A stretch of DNA of 64,000 nt from Nitrosomonas cryotolerans ATCC 49181 (GCF_900143275.1 NZ_FSRO01000001.1:682001-746000), one strand, 5' to 3'. Counted from the first letter of the stretch, positions 41,395 to 51,631 are shown. The notes: generated from the sequence alone by a model not told the origin. Program-made: numbers and translations.

Positions 41395-43320
41395 GTGCAA
41401 GCTGAAACAACCAAAGAACACATGAGTTTCCAGGCTGAAGCCAAACAACTTTTAAAGTTAATGATTCATTCCTTGTATAGTAACAAGGAAATATTTTTGC
41501 GTGAACTGATTTCTAATGCTTCGGATGCTGCGGATAAATTACGTTTTGAAGGACTGACAGATTCAGCATTATACGAATCGGATTCGGAGCTTAAAATTCG
41601 TGTTAGTTATAATGCCGATGATCGCACAATTACCATTGCAGATAATGGCATTGGTATGTCCAGACAGGAAGTCATTGATCATATTGGTACGATTGCTAAG
41701 TCAGGTACCCGTGAGTTCTTTAATTCATTGACAGGTGATCAGGCAAAAGACACCCACTTGATTGGTCAATTTGGTGTTGGATTTTATTCCGCTTTTATTG
41801 TTGCCGATAAAGTGACCTTAATTACACGGCGGGCCGGGTTGACGGTTGAACATGGCGTATGCTGGGAATCAAGCGGTGAAGGGGAATATACATTAGAGAC
41901 GGTAGAGAAGGAAATGCGGGGTACCGAAATCATTCTTCATTTACGCCAAGATGAAGATGAGCTTCTAAATGGTCATCGATTACGCAGTATTATCCGGAAA
42001 TACTCGGATCACATCACATTGCCGATTGTGATGAAAAAGGAAGAATGGTCACAAGAAGATAATAAAAATAATATTACGGATGAAGATGAGACCATTAATC
42101 AGGCGAGCGCGTTGTGGACACGTGCCAAGAATGAGATTACGCCTGAACAATACAACGAATTTTATAAACATGTGGGGCATGATTTCGAGCCACCGCTGGC
42201 TTATGTTCATGCACGGGTAGAGGGAAAACAAGAGTACATTCAGTTACTCTATATTCCATCACGCGCGCCATTTGATATGTTTGATCGCGAACATCGTCAT
42301 GGTGTCAAATTATACGTACAGCGTGTGTTTATCATGGATGACGCAGAAAAATTGCTGCCGAATTATCTGCGTTTTGTACGTGGCATAATTGATTCCAATA
42401 ATTTGCCATTGAATGTGTCGCGTGAAATATTACAAGAGTCTAAGGATATTGAAACGATTAGAGCGGGCGCAGTCAAGAAGGTATTAGGCTTGATAGAAGA
42501 GTTATCCAATAGTGAGGAAGAGGCGGGTAAAGAGAAATTTAAAACTTTTTATCGAGAATTCGGGCAGGTTTTAAAAGAAGGCGTGGGAGAAGATTATAGT
42601 AACCGGGAGCGCATCGCTAAATTGTTAAGATTTATTTCGACCCACAATGAGGCGGCCGATGAGCCAGCGGTATCGTTGAATGACTATATAGGCCGAATGA
42701 AAGCCGGGCAGGAGAAAATTTATTACGTAACTGCAGATAATCTCAAGGCAGCAAGAAGCAGCCCACATCTCGAAGTTTTTCGTAAAAAGGATATTGAAGT
42801 ATTGTTGTTATGTGAGCGTGTGGATGAGTGGTTAGTAACGAATTTAGCTCAATTTGAGGGTAAATCATTACAATCAGTGGCCAAAGGTAGTCTTGATTTA
42901 GGTGATCTCGAAGATGAAGTGGAAAAACAAGAGCGTGAGAAGGAAACGGATGAATATCGGGATCTTACCGAAAGAATGAAAAGCGTGTTGGATGAACAGG
43001 TGAAAGATGTACGAGTTACGTTGCGTTTAACCGAATCTCCGGCTTGCTTGGTTGCAGATACGCATGATATGAGTGGTAATCTGGAACGTTTGCTTAAGTC
43101 AGCGGGACAAAAGGTGAATCATGCTAAACCCATTCTTGAAATAAACCCGCACCATCCGATGGTTCAACGGCTAAAAACTGAAGAAAACCATTTTGATGAC
43201 TGGAGTCATATTTTGTTTGATCAGGCATTACTTGCTGAGGGTGGCCAACCTAATGATCCCGCTGCATTTGTTAAGAGATTGAATGATCTACTACTATCGA
43301 CTTCGTTATATGGAAAATGA
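41395..43320 (+). CDS. htpG: Chaperone protein HtpG (Hsp90)
   Basis: Bacterial Hsp90, an ATP-dependent dimeric chaperone, 641 residues. GTG start after AAGGAGAG. The N-terminal GHKL ATPase domain has [20 protein letters not shown], the DNGIGM loop and [15 protein letters not shown]. The middle domain includes the [14 protein letters not shown] segment with its catalytic arginine. The C-terminal dimerisation domain starts after about residue 500. A heat-shock-type promoter precedes it. Confidence 0.98.
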   Translation: MQAETTKEHMSFQAEAKQLLKLMIHSLYSNKEIFLRELISNASDAADKLRFEGLTDSALYESDSELKIRVSYNADDRTITIADNGIGMSRQEVIDHIGTIAKSGTREFFNSLTGDQAKDTHLIGQFGVGFYSAFIVADKVTLITRRAGLTVEHGVCWESSGEGEYTLETVEKEMRGTEIILHLRQDEDELLNGHRLRSIIRKYSDHITLPIVMKKEEWSQEDNKNNITDEDETINQASALWTRAKNEITPEQYNEFYKHVGHDFEPPLAYVHARVEGKQEYIQLLYIPSRAPFDMFDREHRHGVKLYVQRVFIMDDAEKLLPNYLRFVRGIIDSNNLPLNVSREILQESKDIETIRAGAVKKVLGLIEELSNSEEEAGKEKFKTFYREFGQVLKEGVGEDYSNRERIAKLLRFISTHNEAADEPAVSLNDYIGRMKAGQEKIYYVTADNLKAARSSPHLEVFRKKDIEVLLLCERVDEWLVTNLAQFEGKSLQSVAKGSLDLGDLEDEVEKQEREKETDEYRDLTERMKSVLDEQVKDVRVTLRLTESPACLVADTHDMSGNLERLLKSAGQKVNHAKPILEINPHHPMVQRLKTEENHFDDWSHILFDQALLAEGGQPNDPAAFVKRLNDLLLSTSLYGK

Positions 43321-43464
43321 GATAAGCTGTTCTCAAATTTGAGGGAAACAGATGGGTCTTATTTGAAACTTTCATTAAGTCTCTAAGTCTCATGCTTTTA
43401 GTGGTGATGGTATTTATTTGAATAATCTTCGTTTTGGTAAGGCAAAGGGTCGGTTAAGTGAACT

Positions 43465-43968
43465 GTGAGTAAATCTAGAGATATTCCTGTAACCAATGCA
43501 ACCAAACCTTTTCAGGCAAAACTAGCAACACCGTTTGCAGTATTAGGTATTCGCACAGAAGAAGACTGGCTCACTGATATTGAATATTTGCCGCTCGATA
43601 CGCCTCCTTTATTACCTCGGAATTCGCTTGCTAAAGAAGTTTATAAACAGCTACAGGCGTACTTAATTCATTCTAATTTTGTATTTGATTTGTCACTACA
43701 TATTAGTGGAACGGTGCACCAACGCCGCGTGTGGCAGGCGATCCAGGGTATTCCTTGTGGTGAAACCCGTTGTTATGGCGATATTGCTGCACAATTACAT
43801 TCTGCTCCAAGAGCAGTAGGTCGTGCATGTGGTGCTAACAGAATTCCTATTATTGTACCGTGTCACCGTGTTATCGCAAAAAATGGTGGATTAGGAGGCT
43901 TTATGAATGCAAGTGATGGGTACCCCTTAGATATCAAGCGTTGGCTATTGGACCATGAGAGCACTTGA
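43465..43968 (+). CDS. ogt: Methylated-DNA--[protein]-cysteine S-methyltransferase
   Basis: Suicide DNA-repair protein that removes O6-alkyl groups from guanine. The 167-residue product has the catalytic PCHRVI motif with Cys133, the helix-turn-helix recognition segment AAQLHSAPRAVGRACGANRIPIIV, and the substrate loop GGLGGFM. It starts at GTG 43465. It lacks the N-terminal Ada activator domain, so it is Ogt-type. Its end overlaps xerD by 14 bp, suggesting one transcript. Confidence 0.93.
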   Translation: MSKSRDIPVTNATKPFQAKLATPFAVLGIRTEEDWLTDIEYLPLDTPPLLPRNSLAKEVYKQLQAYLIHSNFVFDLSLHISGTVHQRRVWQAIQGIPCGETRCYGDIAAQLHSAPRAVGRACGANRIPIIVPCHRVIAKNGGLGGFMNASDGYPLDIKRWLLDHEST

Positions 43969-44860
43969 ATTGAATGCAGGATTACTGGATGAATTTTCTG
44001 ATGCACTATGGTTAGAAGATGGTTTATCACGCAATACATTACAAAGTTATCGTAATGATTTGCGGTTGTTCTCCGAATGGCTACGAGAACAAAATCAGGA
44101 TAACAGATCGTTGGCAGAAGCAACGCATACTGATCTACTTGAGTTCCTCGCTTTCAGGGGCTCAATTAAAATGAAGGCGAGTACGACCAGTCGTGAGTTG
44201 TCGAGTTTAAAACGATTCTATCGTTTCTTATTGCGTCAGGGCAGAATTCAGACCGACCCCTGTCTTAATATTGAAACACCAAAACTATTACGTAATCTTC
44301 CGGGAAGTTTGACAGAAGCCGATGTAGAAAAATTACTGAGCGCTCCTGATATCAAGCAGCCATTGGGCTTACGTGATCGTGCGATGCTGGAAGTATTATA
44401 TGCGAGTGGATTGCGCGTATCTGAATTAGTTAATCTGAAAAGTTCACAAGTAAACCTGGATATGGGCGTGATACGTATAATGGGGAAGGGGAGTAATGAA
44501 CGTCTAGTGCCCTTGGGAAAGGAGTCGTTAGAGTGGTTGAATCATTATACTCAACAGGCTCGACCTATTCTTCTGGACGGAAAAATAACGGATACGTTAT
44601 TTACTACAATGCGCGGGGCAGGAATGACGCGGCAGGCATTCTGGTATCTTATTAGGCGTCATGCGAAACAGATCGGTATCGATAAGCCGCTGTCGCCTCA
44701 TACGTTACGTCATGCATTTGCTACTCACTTACTGAATCATGGTACCGATTTACGCGTGGTGCAATTATTACTGGGGCATGCGGATATTTCTACTACACAG
44801 ATTTATACTCATATTGCCCGCGAGCGATTAAAGCAGCTGCACACGCTAAGCAGCTTTTGA
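43955..44860 (+). CDS. xerD: Tyrosine recombinase XerD
   Basis: Site-specific recombinase that, with XerC, resolves chromosome dimers at dif. The 301-residue product has the N-terminal SAM-like DNA-binding domain and the C-terminal catalytic domain. All catalytic residues are seen: Arg154 (SGLRVSEL), Lys178 (GKGSNER), His249/Arg252 (HTLRH), His275 (LLGHADISTTQIYTH) and Tyr284. Length and sequence fit XerD better than XerC or a phage integrase. No attachment site or prophage gene adjoins it. Confidence 0.93.
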   Translation: MRALELNAGLLDEFSDALWLEDGLSRNTLQSYRNDLRLFSEWLREQNQDNRSLAEATHTDLLEFLAFRGSIKMKASTTSRELSSLKRFYRFLLRQGRIQTDPCLNIETPKLLRNLPGSLTEADVEKLLSAPDIKQPLGLRDRAMLEVLYASGLRVSELVNLKSSQVNLDMGVIRIMGKGSNERLVPLGKESLEWLNHYTQQARPILLDGKITDTLFTTMRGAGMTRQAFWYLIRRHAKQIGIDKPLSPHTLRHAFATHLLNHGTDLRVVQLLLGHADISTTQIYTHIARERLKQLHTLSSF

Positions 44861-45163
44861 AAGAAAGAGTTGTAGATGGATGTCAGTCACAACAATCTTG
44901 TGTTAGATCATAGTGGTTCAATTGGTATGACATTTTGGCATTTCTATTTTTTAGCCAAAAGAGTGTTAAATGGATAATAGACTAAGGGAGACTTTTGCAA
45001 AAGCCCTCGCCAGCAGTTTTCAATTATTGGGGTTTTGTAAAGGTCTCTTAGATATTGTGCGTAGCTAATGAAATCTGAGCAACTCAGAAAGTTCGATAAG
45101 AAAATTATCTTTATTTTGATTGGCCGCTGATCCAGCTTAATTTGGAGGCCGAATTTAATTCAA
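44861..45163. other. 303-bp convergent gap after xerD
   Basis: No gene is supported. It contains the family A MITE-like element (44988-45047) and a weak CACAA/TTGTG stem near 44889. Nothing else recognisable was seen. Confidence 0.5.
44988..45047. repeat. MITE-like element, family A copy 2
   Basis: A 60-bp element with 19-bp imperfect terminal inverted repeats: GAGACTTTTGCAAAAGCCC (44988-45006) and GGGGTTTTGTAAAGGTCTC (45029-45047). It matches copy 1 at 87-174 over both ends and the CCCTCGCCAG segment but is shorter inside. The flanks TAAGG (44983-44987) and TTAGA (45048-45052) agree at only three of five positions, so any target duplication has decayed. Confidence 0.65.
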
Positions 45164-46351
45164 TTATAAATTAGATGACCGTGAATTCTCTATTTTCCTT
45201 GTTTTCCTCATACCACCGGAGATCATTTTATATTCAAGCAGACGGCATTCTAATGCACCATTAAATAACGGTATGCGCCGCGATGGGCTCAGGCGTATTG
45301 ATTTAGGTAAGGCAGGATCAGCTGAGAGAATATAGACAGTCCAACCATTGAACCTTTTTTTCAATGTATCGCCTAGTTGTGGATAAAAATCAGCCAGTGT
45401 CTGTTGCTCACCAATACGAACGCCATAAGGCGGATTAGTGATCAGTATTCCATTTGCTGCTGGAGGGGAAATTTCTAGCATATTTGCTTGCTTTAAAGTT
45501 ACGACATCAGTTAAACCTGCTGCCTGTAGATTCGTACGGGCATCTGTCAAAGCAGATCCATACAAATCATTGCCGTATAGCTGTTGTGATGTAGAAGATA
45601 ACTGTGCAGCTATGGCGGCTGCTTTTAATTGGCGCCACAACACAGAATCAAAATGTATAAATTTTTCGAAAGCAAAATGACGTCTTGATCCCGGCGCTAT
45701 GTTTAATGCTATTTGAGCAGCTTCTAGCAGGAATGTGCCACTACCACACATTGGATCAAGCAATGTTGTTCCAGGCTGCCAATTTGACAAGCGCAGGATA
45801 CCGGCCGCAAGGTTTTCGCGTAGCGGTGCTTCTCCTGCAACCTTTCTAAGACCTCGTTTGAATAACGCCTCACCTGAAGTATCAAGATACAAAGTGAATT
45901 GTTGCGCATCGAGAAAGCCATGAATACGGATATCGGGCTGTACCGTATTTACGCTAGGACGTTCGCCTGTACTATGACGAAATTGATCACAAACAGCATC
46001 TTTAATTTTAAGTGTAATGTAATCTAAGCTGCGTAATGGGCATTTAATTGCGGCCAGATTAACCCGAATAGTACATGAAGGTGTAAACCATGTATCCCAT
46101 GGTAATGCATAAGCTGCATTGTAAATATCATTCTCATGACTATAGGGCTGATGAGTAATGCGCCATAAAATACGGCTTGCTATCCGACTTTCTAAATTAG
46201 TGCGATAACAGGTTCGCCAGTCACCCTGGAATTGTACGCCCCCATTATGCGCCCGCACGCATGATGCTCCTAGTTGTGCTAGTTCAATAGCAAGCATGGA
46301 TTCAAGACCGCGCGGACAGGGTGCAAAAAAATGAAGTGGCTGAGTGTTCAA
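45164..46351 (-). CDS. rlmL: THUMP-domain rRNA guanine-N2 methyltransferase (RlmL N-terminal type)
   Basis: SAM-dependent methyltransferase resembling the N-terminal half of E. coli RlmL, which makes m2G2445 in 23S rRNA. The 395-residue product begins with the ferredoxin-like/THUMP region (FFAPCPRGLESMLAIELAQLGA) and continues with a Rossmann methyltransferase domain holding LLDPMCGSGTFLLEAA and the N6/N2-type catalytic motif NPPYGVRIG. The RlmK C-terminal half of the E. coli fusion is absent, as is usual outside gammaproteobacteria. It is probably cotranscribed with the upstream DUF423 gene. Confidence 0.88.
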   Translation of the reverse strand: MNTQPLHFFAPCPRGLESMLAIELAQLGASCVRAHNGGVQFQGDWRTCYRTNLESRIASRILWRITHQPYSHENDIYNAAYALPWDTWFTPSCTIRVNLAAIKCPLRSLDYITLKIKDAVCDQFRHSTGERPSVNTVQPDIRIHGFLDAQQFTLYLDTSGEALFKRGLRKVAGEAPLRENLAAGILRLSNWQPGTTLLDPMCGSGTFLLEAAQIALNIAPGSRRHFAFEKFIHFDSVLWRQLKAAAIAAQLSSTSQQLYGNDLYGSALTDARTNLQAAGLTDVVTLKQANMLEISPPAANGILITNPPYGVRIGEQQTLADFYPQLGDTLKKRFNGWTVYILSADPALPKSIRLSPSRRIPLFNGALECRLLEYKMISGGMRKTRKIENSRSSNL

Positions 46352-46393
46352 TCTATTTTTATAATGAAATAATTTTGTAGTGGACTTTGCTGC

Positions 46394-46768
46394 TTACTGT
46401 TCTTTCCACGCGGCATAAGCAAATAACGCCCATGCGGATAGAAATGTGATGCCACCAAACGGTGTAATCATGCCAAGACCACGTATACCTGTCAGGCTCA
46501 ATAGATAGAGACTGACACTAAATAGAATAATGCCAATCAACATTAGCCAGCCAGACATTGCCATTAATCGGGATTGGGGGAAATGCAACAGCATTAAACC
46601 AACCAGCATAAGGCCTATTGCGTGATAGAAATGATATTGTACGCCAGTTAGATATGCAGCGAGCATATTAGCGGTTAATGTTTGTTTTAGACTGTGTGCA
46701 CCGAAGGCACCTAATGCAATACATAAGAATGCATTGATGGCACCAAGCGTAAGAAAAATTTTTGACAT
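46394..46768 (-). CDS. DUF423 family small membrane protein
   Basis: 124 residues with four hydrophobic segments, the first two around ALGAFGAHSLK, and the conserved GVQYHFYHAIGLMLVGL and GMITPFGGITFLSAWALFAYAA. This matches the DUF423 (YgdD-like) family of inner-membrane proteins, whose function is unknown. Start follows a weak AAGGAAATACC. It lies 42 bp upstream of the methyltransferase gene on the same strand. Confidence 0.88.
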   Translation of the reverse strand: MSKIFLTLGAINAFLCIALGAFGAHSLKQTLTANMLAAYLTGVQYHFYHAIGLMLVGLMLLHFPQSRLMAMSGWLMLIGIILFSVSLYLLSLTGIRGLGMITPFGGITFLSAWALFAYAAWKEQ

Positions 46769-47099
46769 TGAAGGTATTTCCTTGCTGAGGTAAGAAAAAC
46801 TTATTTCTTCTTATTTTATTAATTACAATGATTCTTTTTGCTAGATTGTAGGTAATATTAAAATAAGCTAAAACTCATCGATTGATACAGATTGTAGAAA
46901 AATATTACAAAGATATGAGTATACTTAAGCTTCTTGTCAGATTACGTTAAATTTTTTTAGTTATGATCTTGATGGCACAATCCTGTGTTGCGTTGATAAG
47001 GTGCCAGAGCGACAAAATTTCGATACCCTGTATCCCTAACTTCATAATATCTGGTTAAATTATATCACTTTCCTATCATAATATTCCTGATGTATCTAA
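46769..47099. other. 331-bp gap between xseA and the DUF423 gene
   Basis: AT-rich, with no gene, tRNA or strong hairpin seen. It must hold the minus-strand promoter for the DUF423-rlmL pair, but no hexamer pair stood out. Confidence 0.4.
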
Positions 47100-48440
47100 T
47101 CAGGGTTTCTTTACTACCTCAGCATTACACCATCCTTCCGCAAATATAATTTGAATATTATCGTTGATGCCAACCTGCTTGCTGTTACATATTATGGTAT
47201 TGTTTTTTGCGTAAGTAATACTATAGCCGCGTGCTAATACGGATTGTGGATTAAGATGGGTCAATTGTGTCTTCTGATTTTGCAAATTAGATTCTAAGGT
47301 GTTGATGCGACAAGAAATGGCGCGGCTTAAGCGTAGTGCCAGATCAGATTGCTGTTCGATTAGTCGCGTGGTGTTGGGACTTGCACTAGAGATTCGGTGA
47401 TTGAGTTTACCCCATTTCCAATATGCTTTTTCAATTTGATGAGACCAGATATAGACCAATTTGTCGTGTAAATGTTGCAGGTAAGTGAATTGATGATGGA
47501 TGTGTTTGCCGGGATGAAGTAATCGATGCGCTTGTGTATCGATATGCTGCATCCGACGTTCAATGTGATGCTGCATTACACGTTGTATGTGATGATACCG
47601 GACAGTGAGATGATGCAGTAATTCCTTGCGATCTGGACAGGCGAGCTGTGCTGCGCCGGTTGGTGTGGGTGCGCGAATATCGGCGGTAAAGTCTGCGATG
47701 GTGAAATCTGTTTCATGGCCGATACCAGTGATGATTGGAATTGGGCAATTTGCGATTGCCCGCGCTACGATTTCTTCATTAAATGCCGATAAATCCTCGA
47801 TACTGCCGCCGCCTCGACAAAGAATTAAGATGTCACATTCGGCACGTTTTGAAGCGATTTGAATAGATGTGACGATTTCTCTTGCAGCATTTTCACCTTG
47901 TACAGATGCAGGATAAATGATGACGGGTAAGACAGGCATGCGATGTTTTAATATAACTAATATATCATGCAGTGCCGCTGTGTCGGGAGAAGTAATGACT
48001 CCAACCTGTTTTGGAAAAGATGGTAAAGGTTTCTTGTTTGCAGGATCAAATAATCCGGCTTTCCCCAACCGGGTTTTGAGCTGCTCGTATGCTTCATAGA
48101 GCTCCCCCAAACCGGCGCGGCGAATAGTTTCAACATTGAGCTGGAAATCACCCCGTGACTCATAGAGTGTGACCAGTGCACGTACCTCTACTTGTGAACC
48201 ATCGGTGGGTTGCCAATCCAGATATTGATTTTTATGATGAAACATGATGCAGCGGACTTGAGCATGGGCGTCCTTGAGAGAAAAATACCAGTGACCTGAA
48301 CGGTAGCATCTGAGATTAGAAATTTCACCTCTAACCCAAAGCAGAGACATGGCCTGCTCTAACAAGAGTTTGGCGTTATAATTCAAGTCGCTTACACTGA
48401 ATACTGCAGGGGAAATGTGAGGTGTCAGCGAGAAATTCAT
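47100..48440 (-). CDS. xseA: Exodeoxyribonuclease VII large subunit
   Basis: Large subunit of ExoVII, which degrades single-stranded DNA from both ends. The 446-residue product has the N-terminal OB-fold (ISNLRCYRSGHWYFSLKDAHAQVRC), the catalytic domain with VGVITSPDTAALHDIL and GGGSIEDLSAFNEE and the conserved TGIGHETDFTIADF, then a histidine- and glutamine-rich coiled-coil region (about 280-400). The small subunit xseB is not in the window, as is usual. Confidence 0.97.
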   Translation of the reverse strand: MNFSLTPHISPAVFSVSDLNYNAKLLLEQAMSLLWVRGEISNLRCYRSGHWYFSLKDAHAQVRCIMFHHKNQYLDWQPTDGSQVEVRALVTLYESRGDFQLNVETIRRAGLGELYEAYEQLKTRLGKAGLFDPANKKPLPSFPKQVGVITSPDTAALHDILVILKHRMPVLPVIIYPASVQGENAAREIVTSIQIASKRAECDILILCRGGGSIEDLSAFNEEIVARAIANCPIPIITGIGHETDFTIADFTADIRAPTPTGAAQLACPDRKELLHHLTVRYHHIQRVMQHHIERRMQHIDTQAHRLLHPGKHIHHQFTYLQHLHDKLVYIWSHQIEKAYWKWGKLNHRISSASPNTTRLIEQQSDLALRLSRAISCRINTLESNLQNQKTQLTHLNPQSVLARGYSITYAKNNTIICNSKQVGINDNIQIIFAEGWCNAEVVKKP

Positions 48441-48758
48441 GTTGATATCTTACAATAGTCCACATAGATTCTGAAATTAAGTAATTATTTTCATTATAGT
48501 GATGCGCATATTGTTTGATTAATTATCTGTTTTATATGTAATAAACTAGATATTGAAAGTAAATTTATTCAGAAATTGCTGTTATGAACAGGTAACCTAG
48601 TGATTGTATTTATGGTCTGTTTACAGGCATTGTGGAGAAGAAGGCATGACTGTTTTCTTGCTGAAAATACGTCAGCGAGATACATTACGCACCTATTCTG
48701 TATAGAAGCGATATCAATGAACAGAATATTCGGATCAGGTTACTGAGGAGATTATTAC
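48441..48758. other. 318-bp divergent gap between xseA and the ExbB-like gene
   Basis: AT-rich. It should contain divergent promoters, but none was clear. A 19-codon open frame at 48646-48705 with an AGAAGG ribosome-binding site is too short to support as a gene. Confidence 0.4.
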
Positions 48759-49367
48759 GTGCTATCTTTAATTCAAGCAGCGGGCTGGCCAATTTGGCCA
48801 ATAATTTTTGCTTCTATTATTGCAGTTGGTATTATTGGGGAACGTATGTGGACGTTGCGTATTCGCATTGTTTCTCCTAGAGAATTGTTACCCAGAGTAT
48901 TGAACGAGTATAATAGAAACGGTGTCAGTGCTGATATGATTGTGCGGTTGCAAAAACATTCGCCATTGGGACAGATTCTTGCGGCAGGGCTTAAAAATGT
49001 CAGAAGCACACGTGAGATTATGAAAGAATCCATCGAAGAATCGGGCCGGGTGGTTGCGCATGATCTGGATCGTTATCTTACGACGCTGGGGACTATTGCT
49101 TCCCTGAGCCCATTGCTGGGCTTGCTGGGAACCTTGGTTGGTATGATCGAGATTTTTGGTTCCAGTTCTCCAGCAGGCAGTAATCCCGCCCAGCTTGCTT
49201 ATGGTATTTCCATTGCATTATATAATGCCGCTTTTGGTATCTTAGTGGCCATCCCCAGTATGATTTTTTATCGTCATTTCCGCGCTAAAGTTGATGCGTT
49301 AGTGGTGGAAATGGAATTACAAGCTTTAAAATTGGTCGAAATCGTGCATGGCGAACGGCAGAATTGA
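48759..49367 (+). CDS. MotA/TolQ/ExbB family proton-channel protein
   Basis: 202-residue membrane protein with three hydrophobic segments (about 8-27, 110-130 and 145-170) and the family core LGTIASLSPLLGLLGTLVGMIEIFG and ISIALYNAAFGILVAIPSMIFYRHF. Such proteins form pentameric proton channels energising TonB or Tol systems together with ExbD/TolR. No ExbD/TolR gene follows; the next gene is hpnA after 208 bp. GTG start after GAGGAGATT. It is closest in form to ExbB, but the partner and process are unknown. Confidence 0.88.
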   Translation: MLSLIQAAGWPIWPIIFASIIAVGIIGERMWTLRIRIVSPRELLPRVLNEYNRNGVSADMIVRLQKHSPLGQILAAGLKNVRSTREIMKESIEESGRVVAHDLDRYLTTLGTIASLSPLLGLLGTLVGMIEIFGSSSPAGSNPAQLAYGISIALYNAAFGILVAIPSMIFYRHFRAKVDALVVEMELQALKLVEIVHGERQN

Positions 49368-49575
49368 AATGACAGCGGTATGAATGGTTATTCAATGCAG
49401 GCAGATTTGTTTTGGTTGCTCATATGGGATTGAGCGCGATGTGATCATTATTCATACTGTTCGGCTTTAGGAAAGATGTTTAGACGGATTGTTTTTCTTT
49501 CCAATAATTTGTTTCTCATACAGAGACTGCTATTGTAGCGTGAGATTTTTTGTGTCTGTATAAGGAGTAGTTGAT

Positions 49576-50607
49576 TTGAGTAACAAACGGTCACTGGTTA
49601 CGGGTGGTGGTGGTTTTATTGGTTCGCATCTAGTGAAACAATTGCTAGAGCAGGGCGATACGGTAAGAGTGCTGGATCTGCCTGATGTCCCCTTGCCAGC
49701 ATCGGTAGAAATTGTGCGTGGTTCAGTCTGTGATGCGGATATAGTGCGTCGGGCGCTTAAAGGCGTGCAGCGCCTCTATCATTTGGCAGGTAATCCGAAT
49801 TTATGGGCGCATGATAAGCGTGAGTTTCAGCGTATCAATTTTGAAGGGACCTGTACCGTCCTTGCAGAAGTTGCAAGACAGGATCTTGAGGTGGTGGTGT
49901 ACACTTCCACAGAATCAATTTTGACGGGTAATACACCTCGTGACGATGTGCCTGTGGGTGCAAACGTGCAACGTGTCCTTAATGAAATGCCAGGCCCATA
50001 CTGTCGTTCAAAATTCCTTGCTGAGCAGGCTGCTTTTCAGGCCGCGCATGATGGTTTGCCAATTGTCATTGTCGCGCCCACGTTGCCTGTTGGCCCAGGA
50101 GATCGTTTGATTACGCCACCGACACGGATGATCCTGGACTTCCTGAATATTAAAACACCGGTTTATCTTAATTGTGGATTTAACCTGGTGGATGTGCGCG
50201 ATGTGGCAAAAGGACATATATTGGCTGCTGAACATGGGTGTCCTGGTGAACGATATATCTTAGGTAATGAGAATCTGACATTAGGTGAGCTACTGCGCCT
50301 AATTGAGGAAATTACCGGACTGGTGATGCCTAAAGCACGGGTTCCCTATTGGATAGCGCTCACTGCGGCTGCATTATCCGAGTTTATAGCGGATCATGTG
50401 ACCCATCGTTCACCTAGAGCATCTTTAACCGGTGTACGATTAGCACGTTACCCTATGTTTTTTGATAGCAGTCGCGCTGTTGATGAGCTGGGATTGCCTC
50501 AAAGCTCGCTACGTCAGGCATTAATTGATGAAATCGAATGGCTGGCTCACGAGAAATTAATAACACGACACTTACCTCTATTACAGCGAATAGGCGTGGG
50601 AAAATAG
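49576..50607 (+). CDS. hpnA: Hopanoid-associated NAD-dependent sugar epimerase HpnA
   Basis: 343-residue short-chain dehydrogenase/epimerase with an N-terminal NAD-binding GGGGFIGSHLVKQLLEQG, the active-site Ser/Tyr segment (STESILTG and YCRSKFLAEQ) and the substrate loop. Starts at TTG 49576 following AAGGAGTAG. HpnA-type epimerases recur in hopanoid gene clusters, possibly acting on side-chain sugars, though their reaction is unproven. The assignment rests on the family and on shc and hpnG downstream. Confidence 0.85.
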   Translation: MSNKRSLVTGGGGFIGSHLVKQLLEQGDTVRVLDLPDVPLPASVEIVRGSVCDADIVRRALKGVQRLYHLAGNPNLWAHDKREFQRINFEGTCTVLAEVARQDLEVVVYTSTESILTGNTPRDDVPVGANVQRVLNEMPGPYCRSKFLAEQAAFQAAHDGLPIVIVAPTLPVGPGDRLITPPTRMILDFLNIKTPVYLNCGFNLVDVRDVAKGHILAAEHGCPGERYILGNENLTLGELLRLIEEITGLVMPKARVPYWIALTAAALSEFIADHVTHRSPRASLTGVRLARYPMFFDSSRAVDELGLPQSSLRQALIDEIEWLAHEKLITRHLPLLQRIGVGK

Positions 50608-50662
50608 GACATGCGCTCTGTTTACTGTATGCCAATGGACAGTAAATGGACTGGATTGGTAA

Positions 50663-51493
50663 ATGAATGAGATTAATATAAGATTGGAACGCATGTATTT
50701 GAGGATAAGTTGTAATCGTTTGATTATAATAATATTATTTTTTTTAATTATGATGTTGACGGGCTGTGCTACAGCACCTAAGGTTAATGGTGGTGATGAT
50801 ATGGCTTTGGCGGATCCGTATGAAAAGATCAATCGCCTATCCTATAATTTTACCGATAGTATTGATCGAATTTTCCTGGAGCCGGCAGTCAATGTTTATA
50901 CAGAATATGTACCCGGCGCGGCACAGCGTTCGGTAGGGAATTTCTACGATAATCTATCCTATCCGAGCGTCGTTCTAAATGCTTTCCTACAAGGTAAAAT
51001 TCGCCAAGGCTTTGAGGATGGCCTTCGGTTTATTGTTAATTCGACTATTGGTTTATTTGGGCTTTTCGATATGGCGACACATATGGGTCTTGCGGAAAAT
51101 GATGAAGACTTTGGCCAGACACTAGGCGTGTGGGGTGTTGATGCCGGATCCTATTTATTTATCCCAATGCTGGGCCCAAATAATGAACGTGATATATCCG
51201 ACATTCCCATCAGTATCGCTACGAACGTTCTTTTTTATGCAGGCTATATGGTGGGCGCTACCGTTCTTGCCCCCTTAACTGTCTTGGGTGCTATTGACAA
51301 GCGTGCACGTTTGTCGGGTCCTATGCGTATTCGTGATCAAGCTGCACTGGATCCTTATCTGTTTGTGCGCGAGGCTTCGATGCAGCAACGTGAATATCTG
51401 ATTTATGATGGTAGTCCTCCACTTGAAATTTATAATGAACTATTTCAGGATAATCTGTTGCAGAGTAATTTTATAGATGAGGTATCAGATTGA
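50663..51493 (+). CDS. mlaA: MlaA/VacJ family outer-membrane lipoprotein
   Basis: Phospholipid-trafficking lipoprotein family. The 276-residue product has a hydrophobic signal ending in the lipobox LTGC (lipidated cysteine near residue 34) and the MlaA core DPYEKINRLSYNFTDSIDRIF and GGLFDMATHMGLAENDEDFGQTLGVWGV-like region. An in-frame ATG at 50693 gives a shorter signal peptide and may be the true start. MlaA normally forms the outer-membrane end of the Mla pathway with porins; here it sits inside a hopanoid cluster between hpnA and shc. Confidence 0.9.
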   Translation: MNEINIRLERMYLRISCNRLIIIILFFLIMMLTGCATAPKVNGGDDMALADPYEKINRLSYNFTDSIDRIFLEPAVNVYTEYVPGAAQRSVGNFYDNLSYPSVVLNAFLQGKIRQGFEDGLRFIVNSTIGLFGLFDMATHMGLAENDEDFGQTLGVWGVDAGSYLFIPMLGPNNERDISDIPISIATNVLFYAGYMVGATVLAPLTVLGAIDKRARLSGPMRIRDQAALDPYLFVREASMQQREYLIYDGSPPLEIYNELFQDNLLQSNFIDEVSD

Positions 51494-51631
51494 AATTTGC
51501 TTAAAAGAGCTTGTTTCAAGGAGTTTTTATGTAATAGCTAAAATACGTGTAGGTCTAATTTTAACCTGATCGTTGAATTTGTGCTCATTGGCAAAAAATT
51601 TTGTAACAGAATATGGTGGGGGAAAAAATAA

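Noticed and set aside
43955..44860. Tyrosine recombinase as an integrase of a genomic island
   Set aside because: It has full XerD length and motifs, overlaps ogt in an ordinary operon and has no island genes, tRNA target or attachment repeats beside it.
48646..48705. A 19-codon open frame with an AGAAGG site upstream of the ExbB-like gene
   Set aside because: Too short and without motif or conserved context to support as a leader peptide.
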